64,000 nucleotides of DNA from Alphaproteobacteria bacterium. Lineage in GTDB: Bacteria; Pseudomonadota; Alphaproteobacteria; CACIAM-22H2. Positions 11,121 through 19,257 of the stretch are shown piece by piece. The stretch's first letter is position 1. Each line of letters begins with the position of its first letter. The notes beneath the pieces were generated by a model. The model had not been told where the DNA came from. It ran no database searches and saw only the letters and a program-made list of their open reading frames with translations. The translations under genes were made by a program, and so were the position numbers. The stretch spans positions 37,658 to 101,657 of the forward strand of contig WGNX01000009.1 of the NCBI GenBank assembly GCA_016124335.1, given 5' to 3'.

Positions 11121-12292
11121 CGGCGCTTCTCGAACGGCTGCTCGGGCGGCTGCCGCTTGGCTGGCTGCAGCTGATCCACCGGCCGCCGCGCTTCGCCGCC
11201 GCACTTGCCGGCGTGGCGTTCGCGAACATCCTGGTCTTCATGCAGCTGGGGTTCCTGGGCGCGCTCATCGAAAGCATCGCGCTGCCCTATCGCGCGATGG
11301 AGGCGGACATCGTCATCGCCGCGTCCGACACCAACACGCTTGCCGATTCAAGCCCGCTGCCGCGCCAACGGATGTACGAGGCGCTTGCCGTACCGGGCGT
11401 GGCGTCGGCCACACCGCTCTACTACGCGAAGCTCGACTGGAAGCAGCCCGACGGCACGATCCGCACGCTCGACGTTTTCGGCGTGGATCCCGAACGGCCG
11501 TCGCTGTCGCCCCTGCGCGGCAACGCCGCCCTCGATACGCTGAAGCGCGCCGACCATGCGCTAATCGACAACCGCACGCGCAATGCCCCGCCGGGCCTGT
11601 TCGCCGCGATCGATGCTGGCCAGCCCTATACGTTCGAGGCGAAGAACCGCACGATCAATATCGCCGGGACGATCGCCATCGGCGGCGGATTTGCGGCCGA
11701 TGGCTATCTCGTCGTCTCCGACCAGACGTTCCTGCGCCTTTTCCAGCAGCGCGCCGCCGGTGCGCCCAATTACATCCTCGTGCGCACCGAGGCCGGCGTG
11801 CCGCCACAGCGCGTTGTCGCAGCGCTCGAATCCGTCCTGCCCGCCGACGACGCGGCCCCGCGCACGCTTGCCGACACGATCGCGCGCGACCAGCGCTTCC
11901 AGACGACGCAGCGCCCGGTCGGCATGGTCTTCGGGTTTGGCATCGTGATCGGCGCGCTGGTGGGCGGCATCATCGTCTATCAGGTGCTGTCGAGCGACGT
12001 CGCCGACCATATCCGCGAATACGCGACGCTGAAGGCGGTCGGCTACGATGATTCCTACTTCCTGGGCATCATCGTCGAGGAAGCCGCAATCCTGGCCGCC
12101 TTCGGCTTCGTGCCGGGCCTCCTCGTGGCGCTCGGTCTCTACACGTTCGTTTCCGCCCAGACCGCATTGCCGCTGACGATGACCTTCGCGCGCGCGCTGG
12201 CACTGTGCACCGGCACGATGGCGATGTGCGTCCTTTCCGGGTTCGTCGCCACGCGACGGCTGGCGCGCGCCGATCCGGCGGAGCTGTTCTGA
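11117..12292 (+). CDS. DevC-type ABC exporter permease (FtsX/MacB fold)
   Basis: 391-residue permease. It has one N-terminal membrane helix near residues 28-52, a large extracytoplasmic domain to about 270, and three C-terminal helices of the FtsX domain (GMVFGFGIVIGALVGGIIVYQ onward, with YATLKAVGYDD). This layout is that of DevC and MacB mechanotransmission exporters, which do not carry substrate through a classical channel. It lies between the adaptor and the ATPase in one operon and ends RADPAELF, as usual for the family. Confidence 0.88.
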   Translation: MTALLERLLGRLPLGWLQLIHRPPRFAAALAGVAFANILVFMQLGFLGALIESIALPYRAMEADIVIAASDTNTLADSSPLPRQRMYEALAVPGVASATPLYYAKLDWKQPDGTIRTLDVFGVDPERPSLSPLRGNAALDTLKRADHALIDNRTRNAPPGLFAAIDAGQPYTFEAKNRTINIAGTIAIGGGFAADGYLVVSDQTFLRLFQQRAAGAPNYILVRTEAGVPPQRVVAALESVLPADDAAPRTLADTIARDQRFQTTQRPVGMVFGFGIVIGALVGGIIVYQVLSSDVADHIREYATLKAVGYDDSYFLGIIVEEAAILAAFGFVPGLLVALGLYTFVSAQTALPLTMTFARALALCTGTMAMCVLSGFVATRRLARADPAELF

Positions 12293-12293
12293 G

Positions 12294-12998
12294 ATGGAAG
12301 TGTCCGCCGAGGACAGCCCGGTCGCGGTCGCGGGCCTCGAACACTGGTTCGGGCAGGGCGAAGCGCGAAAGCAGGCGCTCTTCGACGTGAACCTGCGGCT
12401 CGTGCGGGGCACGCTGACGGTGCTTGTCGGCCCGTCGGGATCGGGCAAGACGACCGTCTTGACGCTGATCGGCGCCTTGCGCGCGATCCAGAAAGGCAGC
12501 GTCCATCTTCTCGGGCGCGAACTTGCAAGAGCACATGCCGACGAACTTGTCCGCCGGCGACGCGAGATCGGCTTCATCTTCCAGGCGCACAATCTTCACG
12601 ACAGCCTGACCGCCGAGCAGAACGTCCGCCTCGGGATAGAGGTGCATGGTGCGGCCGCGACGGCCCGGGGCCGCGAAGCCGCGCGCCACCTGCTCGACCA
12701 TCTCGGCCTGGCAACACGCGTCGACTACCTGCCGGCAAACCTTTCCGGCGGCCAGAAGCAGCGTGTCGCCGTGGCCCGCGCGCTCGTCGGCAATCCGCCG
12801 GTCGTGCTGGCCGACGAGCCGACGGCCGCCCTCGACCGCGAGGCCGGCCTGCATGTCGTGCAACTGCTCAAGCGGCTGGGCACCGAACGCGGCACGACGA
12901 CGCTGATGGTCACGCACGATCCGCGCATTCTCGATCTTGCCGATCGCATCGTGCGCATGGAAGACGGGCGGATCGTCGCCGAAGGCTCGATTCAATAG
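12294..12998 (+). CDS. DevA-type ABC exporter ATPase
   Basis: 234-residue ATPase of the LolD/MacB/DevA group. It shows Walker A GPSGSGKTT, Q-loop FQAHNLHDS, signature NLSGGQKQR, Walker B VVLADEPTAALD and the switch in MVTHDPRI. It starts one base after the permease stop, so expression is coupled. Its last seven bases overlap the end of the convergent dehydrogenase gene, so no spacer separates the two operons. Confidence 0.9.
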   Translation: MEVSAEDSPVAVAGLEHWFGQGEARKQALFDVNLRLVRGTLTVLVGPSGSGKTTVLTLIGALRAIQKGSVHLLGRELARAHADELVRRRREIGFIFQAHNLHDSLTAEQNVRLGIEVHGAAATARGREAARHLLDHLGLATRVDYLPANLSGGQKQRVAVARALVGNPPVVLADEPTAALDREAGLHVVQLLKRLGTERGTTTLMVTHDPRILDLADRIVRMEDGRIVAEGSIQ

Positions 12999-13825
12999 GC
13001 GATGCGCGCGAGCGATCGCAGTTCCTCGGCCGTCGCGCTCGGCAGGCCGAAAAATTCGAGATAGGCGGGGATCTGCTCGAACAGCATGTCGAGGCCGATC
13101 TGCACGCGGCAGCCGCGCGCCTTTGCGGCGGCGAGCAGCTGGGTCGTCTCGCTTTTCATCACGACCTCGCCCACGAAGGTCGATGGCGACAGCCGGGCGA
13201 CATCAAACGGCATCGGATCGCCGGCCGACATGCCGAGCGGCGTGGCGTTCACGACGAGATCCTGGTCCGCCGGATCATTCGAGCCGGTTGCGACCTCGAT
13301 AGCGGGATAATGCGCGCGAAGACGCGCGGCGAGCGATTCCGCCATCGCCGGGGCGGCGTCGAAAAGCCCGATGCGGCCGACCTTGCGCGCGGCAAGCGAA
13401 GCGGCGATCGCCGAACCGACGCCGCCCGACCCGACGACCAGAACGCGCCGCCCGGCGAGTTCCACGCCCTTGCGCAGGACGCCGCGCACGAACCCCTCGC
13501 CGTCGAACATGTCGCCGACCAGGCGGCCATCGGCGGCAAGCCGGACGGCATTGCAGGCCCCGGCAATGCGCGCCGTCGTGGAAACCTCGTCGACGAGCGA
13601 GACCGTCGTCACCTTGTGCGGCATCGTGATGAGCGCACCGAGAATATTGGTGAGGCGAAAAGTAAGTTTGAGGAATTGCGGATAGTCCTCGGCCCGGCAA
13701 CCCATCGGCACGACGACGGCATCGACGCCGCGCGCCTCGAAGAACGGATTGTAGATCATCGGCGCCTTGAAGCTCTCGGTGGGCACGCCGATATGCGCGA
13801 TGAGGCGCGTCTTGCCGGAAATCAT
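12992..13825 (-). CDS. Shikimate/quinate dehydrogenase-like enzyme (AroE superfamily), probably catabolic
   Basis: 277-residue member of the shikimate dehydrogenase superfamily. The catalytic pair is present: Lys in TMPHKV and Asp in MFDGEGF, with Asn in GACNAV and Gln in GLDMLFEQ. Two features differ from biosynthetic AroE. The substrate-carboxylate motif SxSP is replaced by ESFKAP. After GSGGVGS, the second strand ends GLFDAAP, with an acidic residue where NADP enzymes have NRT; this suggests NAD and an oxidative role. It is coupled to a GntR regulator (ATGA, 13822-13825) and lies near a TIM-barrel gene and a TRAP importer. The substrate may be quinate, shikimate or a related hydroxy acid. 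Confidence 0.8.
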   Translation of the reverse strand: MISGKTRLIAHIGVPTESFKAPMIYNPFFEARGVDAVVVPMGCRAEDYPQFLKLTFRLTNILGALITMPHKVTTVSLVDEVSTTARIAGACNAVRLAADGRLVGDMFDGEGFVRGVLRKGVELAGRRVLVVGSGGVGSAIAASLAARKVGRIGLFDAAPAMAESLAARLRAHYPAIEVATGSNDPADQDLVVNATPLGMSAGDPMPFDVARLSPSTFVGEVVMKSETTQLLAAAKARGCRVQIGLDMLFEQIPAYLEFFGLPSATAEELRSLARIAY

Positions 13826-14565
13826 GATGGGGCCTTCGCGAACTCGCGGTTGTTGGCCGAATGACGCTTTGGTGCGCGTGCGGCGTGGTTGGGCGCATCA
13901 TCGGTCAAACGCCTCGCAACGGCATCGCCGACACGGCCGATATGGTCCGCCAGCCGCGCGCATGCGGTCTGCATGTCGCGCGCGACCGCAGCCCGCGCGA
14001 TTTCGCCATGTTCGTGCAGGATATCGGGGCCGGCCAGGTCCTCGCGGACGAAGATGCGGCGATATCTGTCGCTTCGATCGAGGAGGGAACGGCAGAACGA
14101 CAGCAATGTCGGCATTCCGCATCCGGAAAGAAGGGTCATGTGAAAGTCGCGATGCGCGGCTTCCCACCGGCCGCCCGCATCGGGCATCCCTGCCTCGGGT
14201 GTCGAGCGGCTGAGCGTATGGACCGCGCGCATCACGTCGCTCTCCCAGTTGACGTCGCCCGTTTCGATCGCGGCGCGCAACGCGCAAAGCTCGAATTCCG
14301 TTCGCAGCCGGATGACCTCGCGCAGGTTTTCCAGATCGACCGGCGATACCCAATAGCCCCGATTGTCGCGGAACTCGACCAGCCCGTCGGCGATCAGGCG
14401 TGCCAGCGCCTCGCGCAGCGGGCTGAGGCTGATCTCGTATGTCGCGCGGACTTTCGCGAGATTGATCTTGCCGCCCGGCTCGAACTCGCCGGACACGATT
14501 GCCTCGCGCAGCCGGTCGACCAGCCGGGTCGCCTTGGTGTTCGCTTTTCCGCGCGCGGCTGTCAT
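13822..14565 (-). CDS. GntR family regulator with FCD ligand domain
   Basis: 247-residue regulator. It has an N-terminal winged helix (residues 15-75: REAIVSGEFEPGGKI, ISLSPLREALARL, GLVEFRDNRGYWV) and an all-helical FCD domain with REVIRLRTEFELCALR, DFHMTLLSGCG and a late ADHIGR histidine that normally helps to bind a metal and an organic acid. The ATG at 14563-14565 gives a normal FadR-type length. It sits between the dehydrogenase, which it overlaps by four bases, and the TIM-barrel gene eight bases upstream. It probably senses the acid brought in by the TRAP system; the inverted repeat at 15436-15478 is the best operator candidate. Confidence 0.88.
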   Translation of the reverse strand: MTAARGKANTKATRLVDRLREAIVSGEFEPGGKINLAKVRATYEISLSPLREALARLIADGLVEFRDNRGYWVSPVDLENLREVIRLRTEFELCALRAAIETGDVNWESDVMRAVHTLSRSTPEAGMPDAGGRWEAAHRDFHMTLLSGCGMPTLLSFCRSLLDRSDRYRRIFVREDLAGPDILHEHGEIARAAVARDMQTACARLADHIGRVGDAVARRLTDDAPNHAARAPKRHSANNREFAKAPS

Positions 14566-14573
14566 GGCGGCAG

Positions 14574-15398
14574 CTAGCCTCCGCAGGCCTTCAGCAGCAG
14601 TTTCCGGGTCGCGTCGTAAATACGCTTCACGCGTTCGTCGACAGGCAGGTCGCCCGACATGGGAACCTCCACCGACAGCGCCGAATCCGGCGGCACTGCC
14701 GCAATCAGGCCCAGCAGGTCGAACACGCCCTCGCCCGGCGGCAGGCGCGCGCCGCGGGCTTCGGCAATCATCTCTTCCTTGTTCGAGGGCGCCCGCTCGG
14801 GCGCATCGCAAAGCTGGATGCTGCGGATGACGGCGGGCGGCGCTTCGGTGAGGGCCTCGAGTTTGCCGCCGTTGCGGAAGAAGTGAAGCGCGTCGACCAG
14901 CACGCCGGCATTTGGCTGCTGCGCCGAACGGACAAGCTCGAGCGCCTGCCCGAACGTGGCCACGCTGCGCCAGCCGAGATTCTCGAAATCGACGCTTAGG
15001 TCATATTGGTGGGCGAGATCGCACAGTGCCGCGAAGTTCGAGACGAGGCGCACGTAATCCGGATCGTCGCCAGAAACCGTCAATCGCCGCGCACCCAACT
15101 CGCGCGCGCCTTCGAAAACGGCGGCAACGCCTTCGAGCGTGAAGGTGGGCCGGAGCGTGATCGTCTCGATATCGAAGACTCCAACGCCGGTCGCCGTCAT
15201 CGTGTCGCGCAGTTCGCGCAATTCCGGACTGCCGACGGGCAGCGAATAGACCGGCGCGCCTGGATCGGCAGCAAACAGCCGCAGCCCGACCGACTGGAAG
15301 CCGGTCCGGGCGGCAAGCTCGACGAATTCACGCGGCGGAACAGCGAGGGCCGTGAGATGGGCCAATCCGATCGGCGGCAATTTTCTTGAATGCGACAT
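14574..15398 (-). CDS. Xylose-isomerase-like TIM-barrel protein (sugar phosphate isomerase/epimerase family)
   Basis: 274-residue protein of the AP-endonuclease-2 / xylose isomerase-like barrel family. Metal-site segments are recognisable: DIETITL, VDFENLGW (Glu), LVDALHFF (Asp, His), IQLCDA (Asp) and LSVEVPMSG (Glu). Members include epimerases, 2-keto-myo-inositol dehydratase and 3-dehydroshikimate dehydratase. Next to a quinate/shikimate-like dehydrogenase, the last is attractive, but the length and sequence do not decide it. It is the first gene of the minus-strand operon and faces the TRAP operon. Confidence 0.75.
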   Translation of the reverse strand: MSHSRKLPPIGLAHLTALAVPPREFVELAARTGFQSVGLRLFAADPGAPVYSLPVGSPELRELRDTMTATGVGVFDIETITLRPTFTLEGVAAVFEGARELGARRLTVSGDDPDYVRLVSNFAALCDLAHQYDLSVDFENLGWRSVATFGQALELVRSAQQPNAGVLVDALHFFRNGGKLEALTEAPPAVIRSIQLCDAPERAPSNKEEMIAEARGARLPPGEGVFDLLGLIAAVPPDSALSVEVPMSGDLPVDERVKRIYDATRKLLLKACGG

Positions 15399-15702
15399 CA
15401 GACACTGTATGTTGTGAACGGATAAAGCCTATATCATCGATTATTCCGGATAAACAAGATTTATTCAAAATAATCGATTTTAGAGGATTTCCGTCGCGGC
15501 ACGTCGGGTGGCTGAATTCCGGGCTCGGCTTTTCACCGAACCGGCTTCGCTACCGGCGAACCACGGGCGCGCGCCGGCCGGCATTTTGCGGGTCCCGCGC
15601 GCATCGGCGGTTCGAATCGGGACCACACCGGACTTGTTTGTGACTGGACGCAATGCGCCGGAATCTGGGACAACACCGGCAACAATCTAGGGAGAAACAC
15701 CG
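15399..15702. other. Divergent intergenic region between the catabolic operon and the TRAP operon
   Basis: 304 bases without a credible gene. The left 80 bases are strikingly A+T-rich against the surroundings and hold the inverted repeat at 15436-15478 plus two copies of GGATAAA (15420-15426 and 15448-15454). The right part is G+C-rich. A GGGAGA ribosome site lies just before the dctP start. Promoters for both directions should be here. Confidence 0.7.
15436..15478. promoter_or_regulatory. Inverted repeat, candidate GntR operator
   Basis: Perfect 10-bp arms ATCGATTATT (15436-15445) and AATAATCGAT (15469-15478), 23 bases apart, in an A+T-rich block between the two divergent operons. Arm-centre spacing is about 33 bases, or three helical turns, which suits two bound dimers or looping. 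Binding by the GntR protein encoded at 13822-14565 is inferred from position. Confidence 0.55.
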
Positions 15703-16704
15703 ATGAAAATTCAGATCTCGCGTCGCGCGACTCTTGCCGGCATGGCGGGCACCGCCCTTGCCGCTTCGACGCTCGCCATCCGCCCGGCCAGTGCACAGGG
15801 CGTTCTGCTGCGCATGTCGGCGCCGATGACGCCGACCGACCAGCGCTCGGTCGCGCTCGAGAACATCTTCGCGCCGGCCGTAAAGGGCTTCGCGACCTAT
15901 CAGCCGCACTACAACGCCACTCTGTTCAAGCAGGGCACCGAGCTTGAGGCGATCGCCCGCGGCAATCTCGAGATGTCGATCACGTCGGCGCAGGAACTGG
16001 CGACGATCTTCCCCGAATGGTCGATCTTCACCGCCGGCTACCTGCTGCGCGACGCCGAGCACCAGAAGAAGGTGTTCAACGGCCACATCATGGACGGCCT
16101 CAAGAAGTCGGTCGAAGACAAGCTGGGCGTGAAGCTGCTGTCGGTCATGTATCTGGGCCGCCGCCAGCTCAACCTGCGCACCGAGAAGGAAGTCAAGACG
16201 CCGGCCGATCTCGCGGGCCTCAAGCTGCGCATGCCCAACACCGAGGCATGGCTGTTCCTGGGCACGGCGCTGGGCGCAAATCCCGTTCCCGTCGCCTTCA
16301 CGGAGATCTACACGGCGCTCCAGACCGGCGCCATCGACGGCCAGGACAACCCGCTGCCGACCGACCGCGATTCGAAGTTCTACGAGGTCACCAAGCAGAT
16401 CATCCTGACGAGCCACCTCGTCGACCAGAACTACATCGCCTTCTCGAAGAAGGTCTGGGACAAGCTTTCGGCCGACCAGCAGAAGGTCGTGCAGAAGGCT
16501 GCCGACGACGCCGCGGAATCCGGCCGGCAAGCCCAGCTCAAGCTCGAAGCCGAGCTCGAGGACTTCTTCAAGAAGCAGGGCCTCAAGGTCTACGCGCCCG
16601 ATGTCAACGCGTTCCGCACGCACGTCCAGAAGGCCTACCTCGAGTCCAAGTTCGCGAAGGACTGGCCGAAGGGCATGGTCGAACAGATCAACGCCGTGAA
16701 GTAA
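15703..16704 (+). CDS. dctP: TRAP transporter substrate-binding protein (DctP family)
   Basis: 333-residue periplasmic solute receptor. The signal region is SRRATLAGMAG through PASAQ, with a twin-arginine-like start. It keeps the DctP hallmarks: TPADLAGLKLRMPNTEAW, which includes the arginine that clamps the ligand carboxylate, and FTEIYTALQTGAIDGQDNPL. Such proteins bind organic acids in the periplasm and deliver them to a sodium- or proton-driven carrier. It is the first gene of a dctPQM operon and is followed by a strong hairpin, which may raise its level over the membrane subunits. A carboxylate ligand is likely; which one is unknown. Confidence 0.92.
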   Translation: MKIQISRRATLAGMAGTALAASTLAIRPASAQGVLLRMSAPMTPTDQRSVALENIFAPAVKGFATYQPHYNATLFKQGTELEAIARGNLEMSITSAQELATIFPEWSIFTAGYLLRDAEHQKKVFNGHIMDGLKKSVEDKLGVKLLSVMYLGRRQLNLRTEKEVKTPADLAGLKLRMPNTEAWLFLGTALGANPVPVAFTEIYTALQTGAIDGQDNPLPTDRDSKFYEVTKQIILTSHLVDQNYIAFSKKVWDKLSADQQKVVQKAADDAAESGRQAQLKLEAELEDFFKKQGLKVYAPDVNAFRTHVQKAYLESKFAKDWPKGMVEQINAVK

Positions 16705-16712
16705 CGCGAACG

Positions 16713-16743
16713 AGGCGGCGGCCGGCACACCCGGCCGCCGCCT
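16713..16743 (+). terminator. Strong hairpin between dctP and dctQ (attenuator or mRNA stabiliser)
   Basis: Perfect 13-bp inverted repeat (16713-16725 and 16731-16743) with a CACAC loop, followed by TCTCTTCCC. It starts 8 bases after the dctP stop, in the middle of the operon. It can act as a partial terminator or protect the dctP message from 3' decay, either of which would give more binding protein than carrier. Confidence 0.7.
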
Positions 16744-16771
16744 TCTCTTCCCGACCGCTGACGGGTCCGCG

Positions 16772-17293
16772 ATGAAGGCAACCCTCGACTGGCTGGACGA
16801 ACGCGCGAAGGACGTTTCGGCGATCCTGCTCGGGTTGATGTTCGCTTCGTTCGTCGTCCAGATCGTTTTCCGGTACGTCCTCAACCTGCCGCTGGGCTGG
16901 ACGCTGGAAGCCTGCCTGACGACATGGCTTTGGGCGGTCTTCTGGGGCGCATCGTTCGACCTGCGCGACAGCGACCATGTGCGCTTCGACGTGCTCTACC
17001 AGATGTTCCCCGAGCGCGGGCGCCGCGTGCTGGCGTTCATTTCGTCTGCCGCGATCGCGCTCGCCTTCGCCGCTTCGCTGCCGGCGGCCTACGACTATGT
17101 CTCGTTCTACAAGATCAAGAAGAGCGTCACGCTCGGCATTCCGCTGAACTACGTATTCAGCATCTACCTGCTGTTCGCTTTCTCGACCGTCGTGCAATAC
17201 GCGCTGCGCTGCTGGCGCATTGCCAGCGGCGGCCCGTTCGAGGCGCCGGCGCCGTCCGATCCCGCCGATCTCGAGACGCGGGAACCCGTATGA
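16772..17293 (+). CDS. dctQ: TRAP transporter small membrane subunit (DctQ family)
   Basis: 173-residue membrane protein with four predicted helices. It keeps the family pattern LLGLMFASFVVQIVFRYVL in helix 1 and W-rich helix 2, with DSDHVRFDVLY between helices. DctQ is the obligatory partner of DctM and helps dock the binding protein. Its stop overlaps the dctM start (ATGA, 17290-17293). The ribosome site is weak, in keeping with lower expression than dctP. Confidence 0.9.
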   Translation: MKATLDWLDERAKDVSAILLGLMFASFVVQIVFRYVLNLPLGWTLEACLTTWLWAVFWGASFDLRDSDHVRFDVLYQMFPERGRRVLAFISSAAIALAFAASLPAAYDYVSFYKIKKSVTLGIPLNYVFSIYLLFAFSTVVQYALRCWRIASGGPFEAPAPSDPADLETREPV

Positions 17294-18588
17294 CCTATCC
17301 TTTTGCGATCTGCGTGCTCGTCCTGTTCGTGCTTGCCGCCATCGGGGCGCCCATCGCGCTTTCGATGATCGTCGCGGCGGTCTCGTATCTCTTTTTCAAG
17401 GGCCAGGATCTGGGCCTTGCGGCCGAACAGATCATCCAGGGCCTTTACGACAGCTTCCTGCTGCTCGCCATCCCGCTATTCATCGTCGCCGCGAACATCA
17501 TGAACGCCGGCACGATCAGCGACAGGCTGCTCAATTTCTGCGTCGCACTTGTCGGACGCTTCCGCGGCGGGCTTGGTCACGTCAACGTCGTGGCGAACAT
17601 GATCTTCGCGGGCATGTCGGGCTCGGCGGTCGCCGATGCGGTCGGGCTCGGCAAGGTCGTGATCGGCATGATGGTCAAGAAGGGCTATCCGCCCGGCTAT
17701 GCCGCCGCGATCACGGCCGCCGCCTCGACGATCGGCCCGATCATCCCGCCCTCGATCCCGATGGTGCTCTACGCGCTCGTGTCGGACGCCTCGATCGGTT
17801 ACCTGTTCCTGGGCGGTTTCGGGCCCGGCGTGCTGATGGGTGCCGCACTTATGGCCCTCAACTGGCATGTCGCGCGCAAACGCGACTTCCCGGTCGAAAC
17901 GCCGGTGGTGGCCAGCCAGCTCCCGGCGCTGACCGTGCGTGCCTTCCCGGCCCTGCTGATGCCGATCATCCTGCTCTACGGCATTTATGGCGGCGCCACG
18001 ACGCCGACCGAGGCGGCCGCGGTCGCCGCGGCCTACGCGCTTTTGCTGGCCGCGTTCTTCTACCGCGCCCTTTCCTTCGGCGTGCTGCGCAGCGTCCTGA
18101 TCGAGAGCGCGCGTGCGACGTCCTCGGTCGGACTCGTCATCGGGGCCGCGCTGATCTTCAACTACATCGTCGCCAGCGAGAACATCCCGGCAGCCGTCTC
18201 GAGCCTGATGAAGGGCCTCGACGTCTCGCCGCTGGTGTTCCTGCTTGCGGTCAACGCGCTCTTCCTCGTGCTGGGATGCCTCATCGACGCGACGACGATC
18301 ATTCTCGTCATCGTTCCGCTGTTCGTGCCGACCTGCCGGGCGCTTGGCATCGACATGGTGCATTTCGGCGTCGTGACGGTCGTCAACTGCATGATCGGCC
18401 TGATCACGCCGCCCTATGGCGTCCTGCTGTTCGTGATCAACGCCATCACCGGCATCCCGCTGCGCACGATCATCGCCGAAATCTGGATTTTCATCGTCGT
18501 GCTGGTCGCGGCCCTGCTTGTCATGATTCTGGTCCCCGATACGGTCCTGTTCATCCCCAAACTGTTCGGCTACGTTCCGGGCAAGTGA
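17290..18588 (+). CDS. dctM: TRAP transporter large permease (DctM family)
   Basis: 432-residue permease of the DctM/SiaM family with about 11-12 hydrophobic segments. It has the characteristic loops GMSGSAVADAVGLGKV and STIGPIIPPSIPM, and later GGATTPTEAAAVAAAYAL and LITPPYGVLLFVI. It is the sodium- or proton-coupled translocation subunit. The start overlaps dctQ by four bases. The carrier, the GntR regulator and the dehydrogenase together suggest uptake and oxidation of a hydroxy acid. Confidence 0.93.
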   Translation: MTYPFAICVLVLFVLAAIGAPIALSMIVAAVSYLFFKGQDLGLAAEQIIQGLYDSFLLLAIPLFIVAANIMNAGTISDRLLNFCVALVGRFRGGLGHVNVVANMIFAGMSGSAVADAVGLGKVVIGMMVKKGYPPGYAAAITAAASTIGPIIPPSIPMVLYALVSDASIGYLFLGGFGPGVLMGAALMALNWHVARKRDFPVETPVVASQLPALTVRAFPALLMPIILLYGIYGGATTPTEAAAVAAAYALLLAAFFYRALSFGVLRSVLIESARATSSVGLVIGAALIFNYIVASENIPAAVSSLMKGLDVSPLVFLLAVNALFLVLGCLIDATTIILVIVPLFVPTCRALGIDMVHFGVVTVVNCMIGLITPPYGVLLFVINAITGIPLRTIIAEIWIFIVVLVAALLVMILVPDTVLFIPKLFGYVPGK

Positions 18589-18597
18589 GGTGAACAG

Positions 18598-19164
18598 ATG
18601 AGCAGGCCGTTCTCCATCCTGGCAATCCCGGGAAGCCTTCGCGCGAAGTCCTTCAACCGTGCGCTTCTGGAATACGCGCGCAAAACAGCACCGGCATCGC
18701 TGACGCTCGAAATCCGCGACATCGCCGACATCCCCCTTTTCAATCAGGACGTCGAAGCCAAGGGCTATCCCGAGGCGGTGGCGAAGCTTCATGCCGAAGT
18801 GGCGGCAGCCGACGGCATCCTGCTCGCAACACCCGAATATAATTCGGGGATTCCGGGCGTGCTCAAGAACGCGCTCGACTGGATGTCGCGCCCGCCGGGC
18901 AAGGCGACGTGCGCGGGCAAACCGGTCGCCGTCATCGGGGCCACGCCGGGTGTCGGCGGCACGGTCCGCGCGCAGGTCGTCATGCGGCCGGTGCTGTCGG
19001 GCATGGGAATGCTCCAGCTCGTCGGCGCCGACACGGCCGTGCCGGGCGCCGGAGCGGCGTTCGATGCGGACGGAAACCTCGTCGACGAGAAGGCGCGCGC
19101 GGCGCTTGCCCGCACGCTGGATGCTTTCGCGGCCTGGATCGCCCGCCTCGCCCCGAACGGATAA
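18598..19164 (+). CDS. NADPH-dependent FMN reductase family protein
   Basis: 188-residue flavodoxin-fold reductase. It has the FMN phosphate loop GSLRAKSFNRALL (residues 11-23) and the conserved TPEYNSGIPGVLKNALDW segment. Relatives reduce quinones, chromate, azo dyes or free FMN with NAD(P)H. It follows dctM by nine bases with a good GAGG site, so it is the last gene of the TRAP transcript. Its role there is unclear; redox balance or quinone reduction in aromatic breakdown are possible. Confidence 0.85.
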   Translation: MSRPFSILAIPGSLRAKSFNRALLEYARKTAPASLTLEIRDIADIPLFNQDVEAKGYPEAVAKLHAEVAAADGILLATPEYNSGIPGVLKNALDWMSRPPGKATCAGKPVAVIGATPGVGGTVRAQVVMRPVLSGMGMLQLVGADTAVPGAGAAFDADGNLVDEKARAALARTLDAFAAWIARLAPNG

Positions 19165-19257
19165 AGGCGCTGCACTGGCGCAACGCGCCAATTTCCGAAT
19201 AACCTTTCGGAAACGCGTTTGCCCGAGTCCGTCCGTCGGGCCGCGCGAGGACATCTG

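Noticed and set aside
15591..15624. GGTTCGAATC flanked by GGTCCCG and CGGGACC, resembling a tRNA T-arm and acceptor end.
   Set aside because: The five bases either side of the T-loop-like sequence do not pair, and no D-arm or anticodon arm can be drawn upstream. It is at most a chance hairpin or a degraded remnant.
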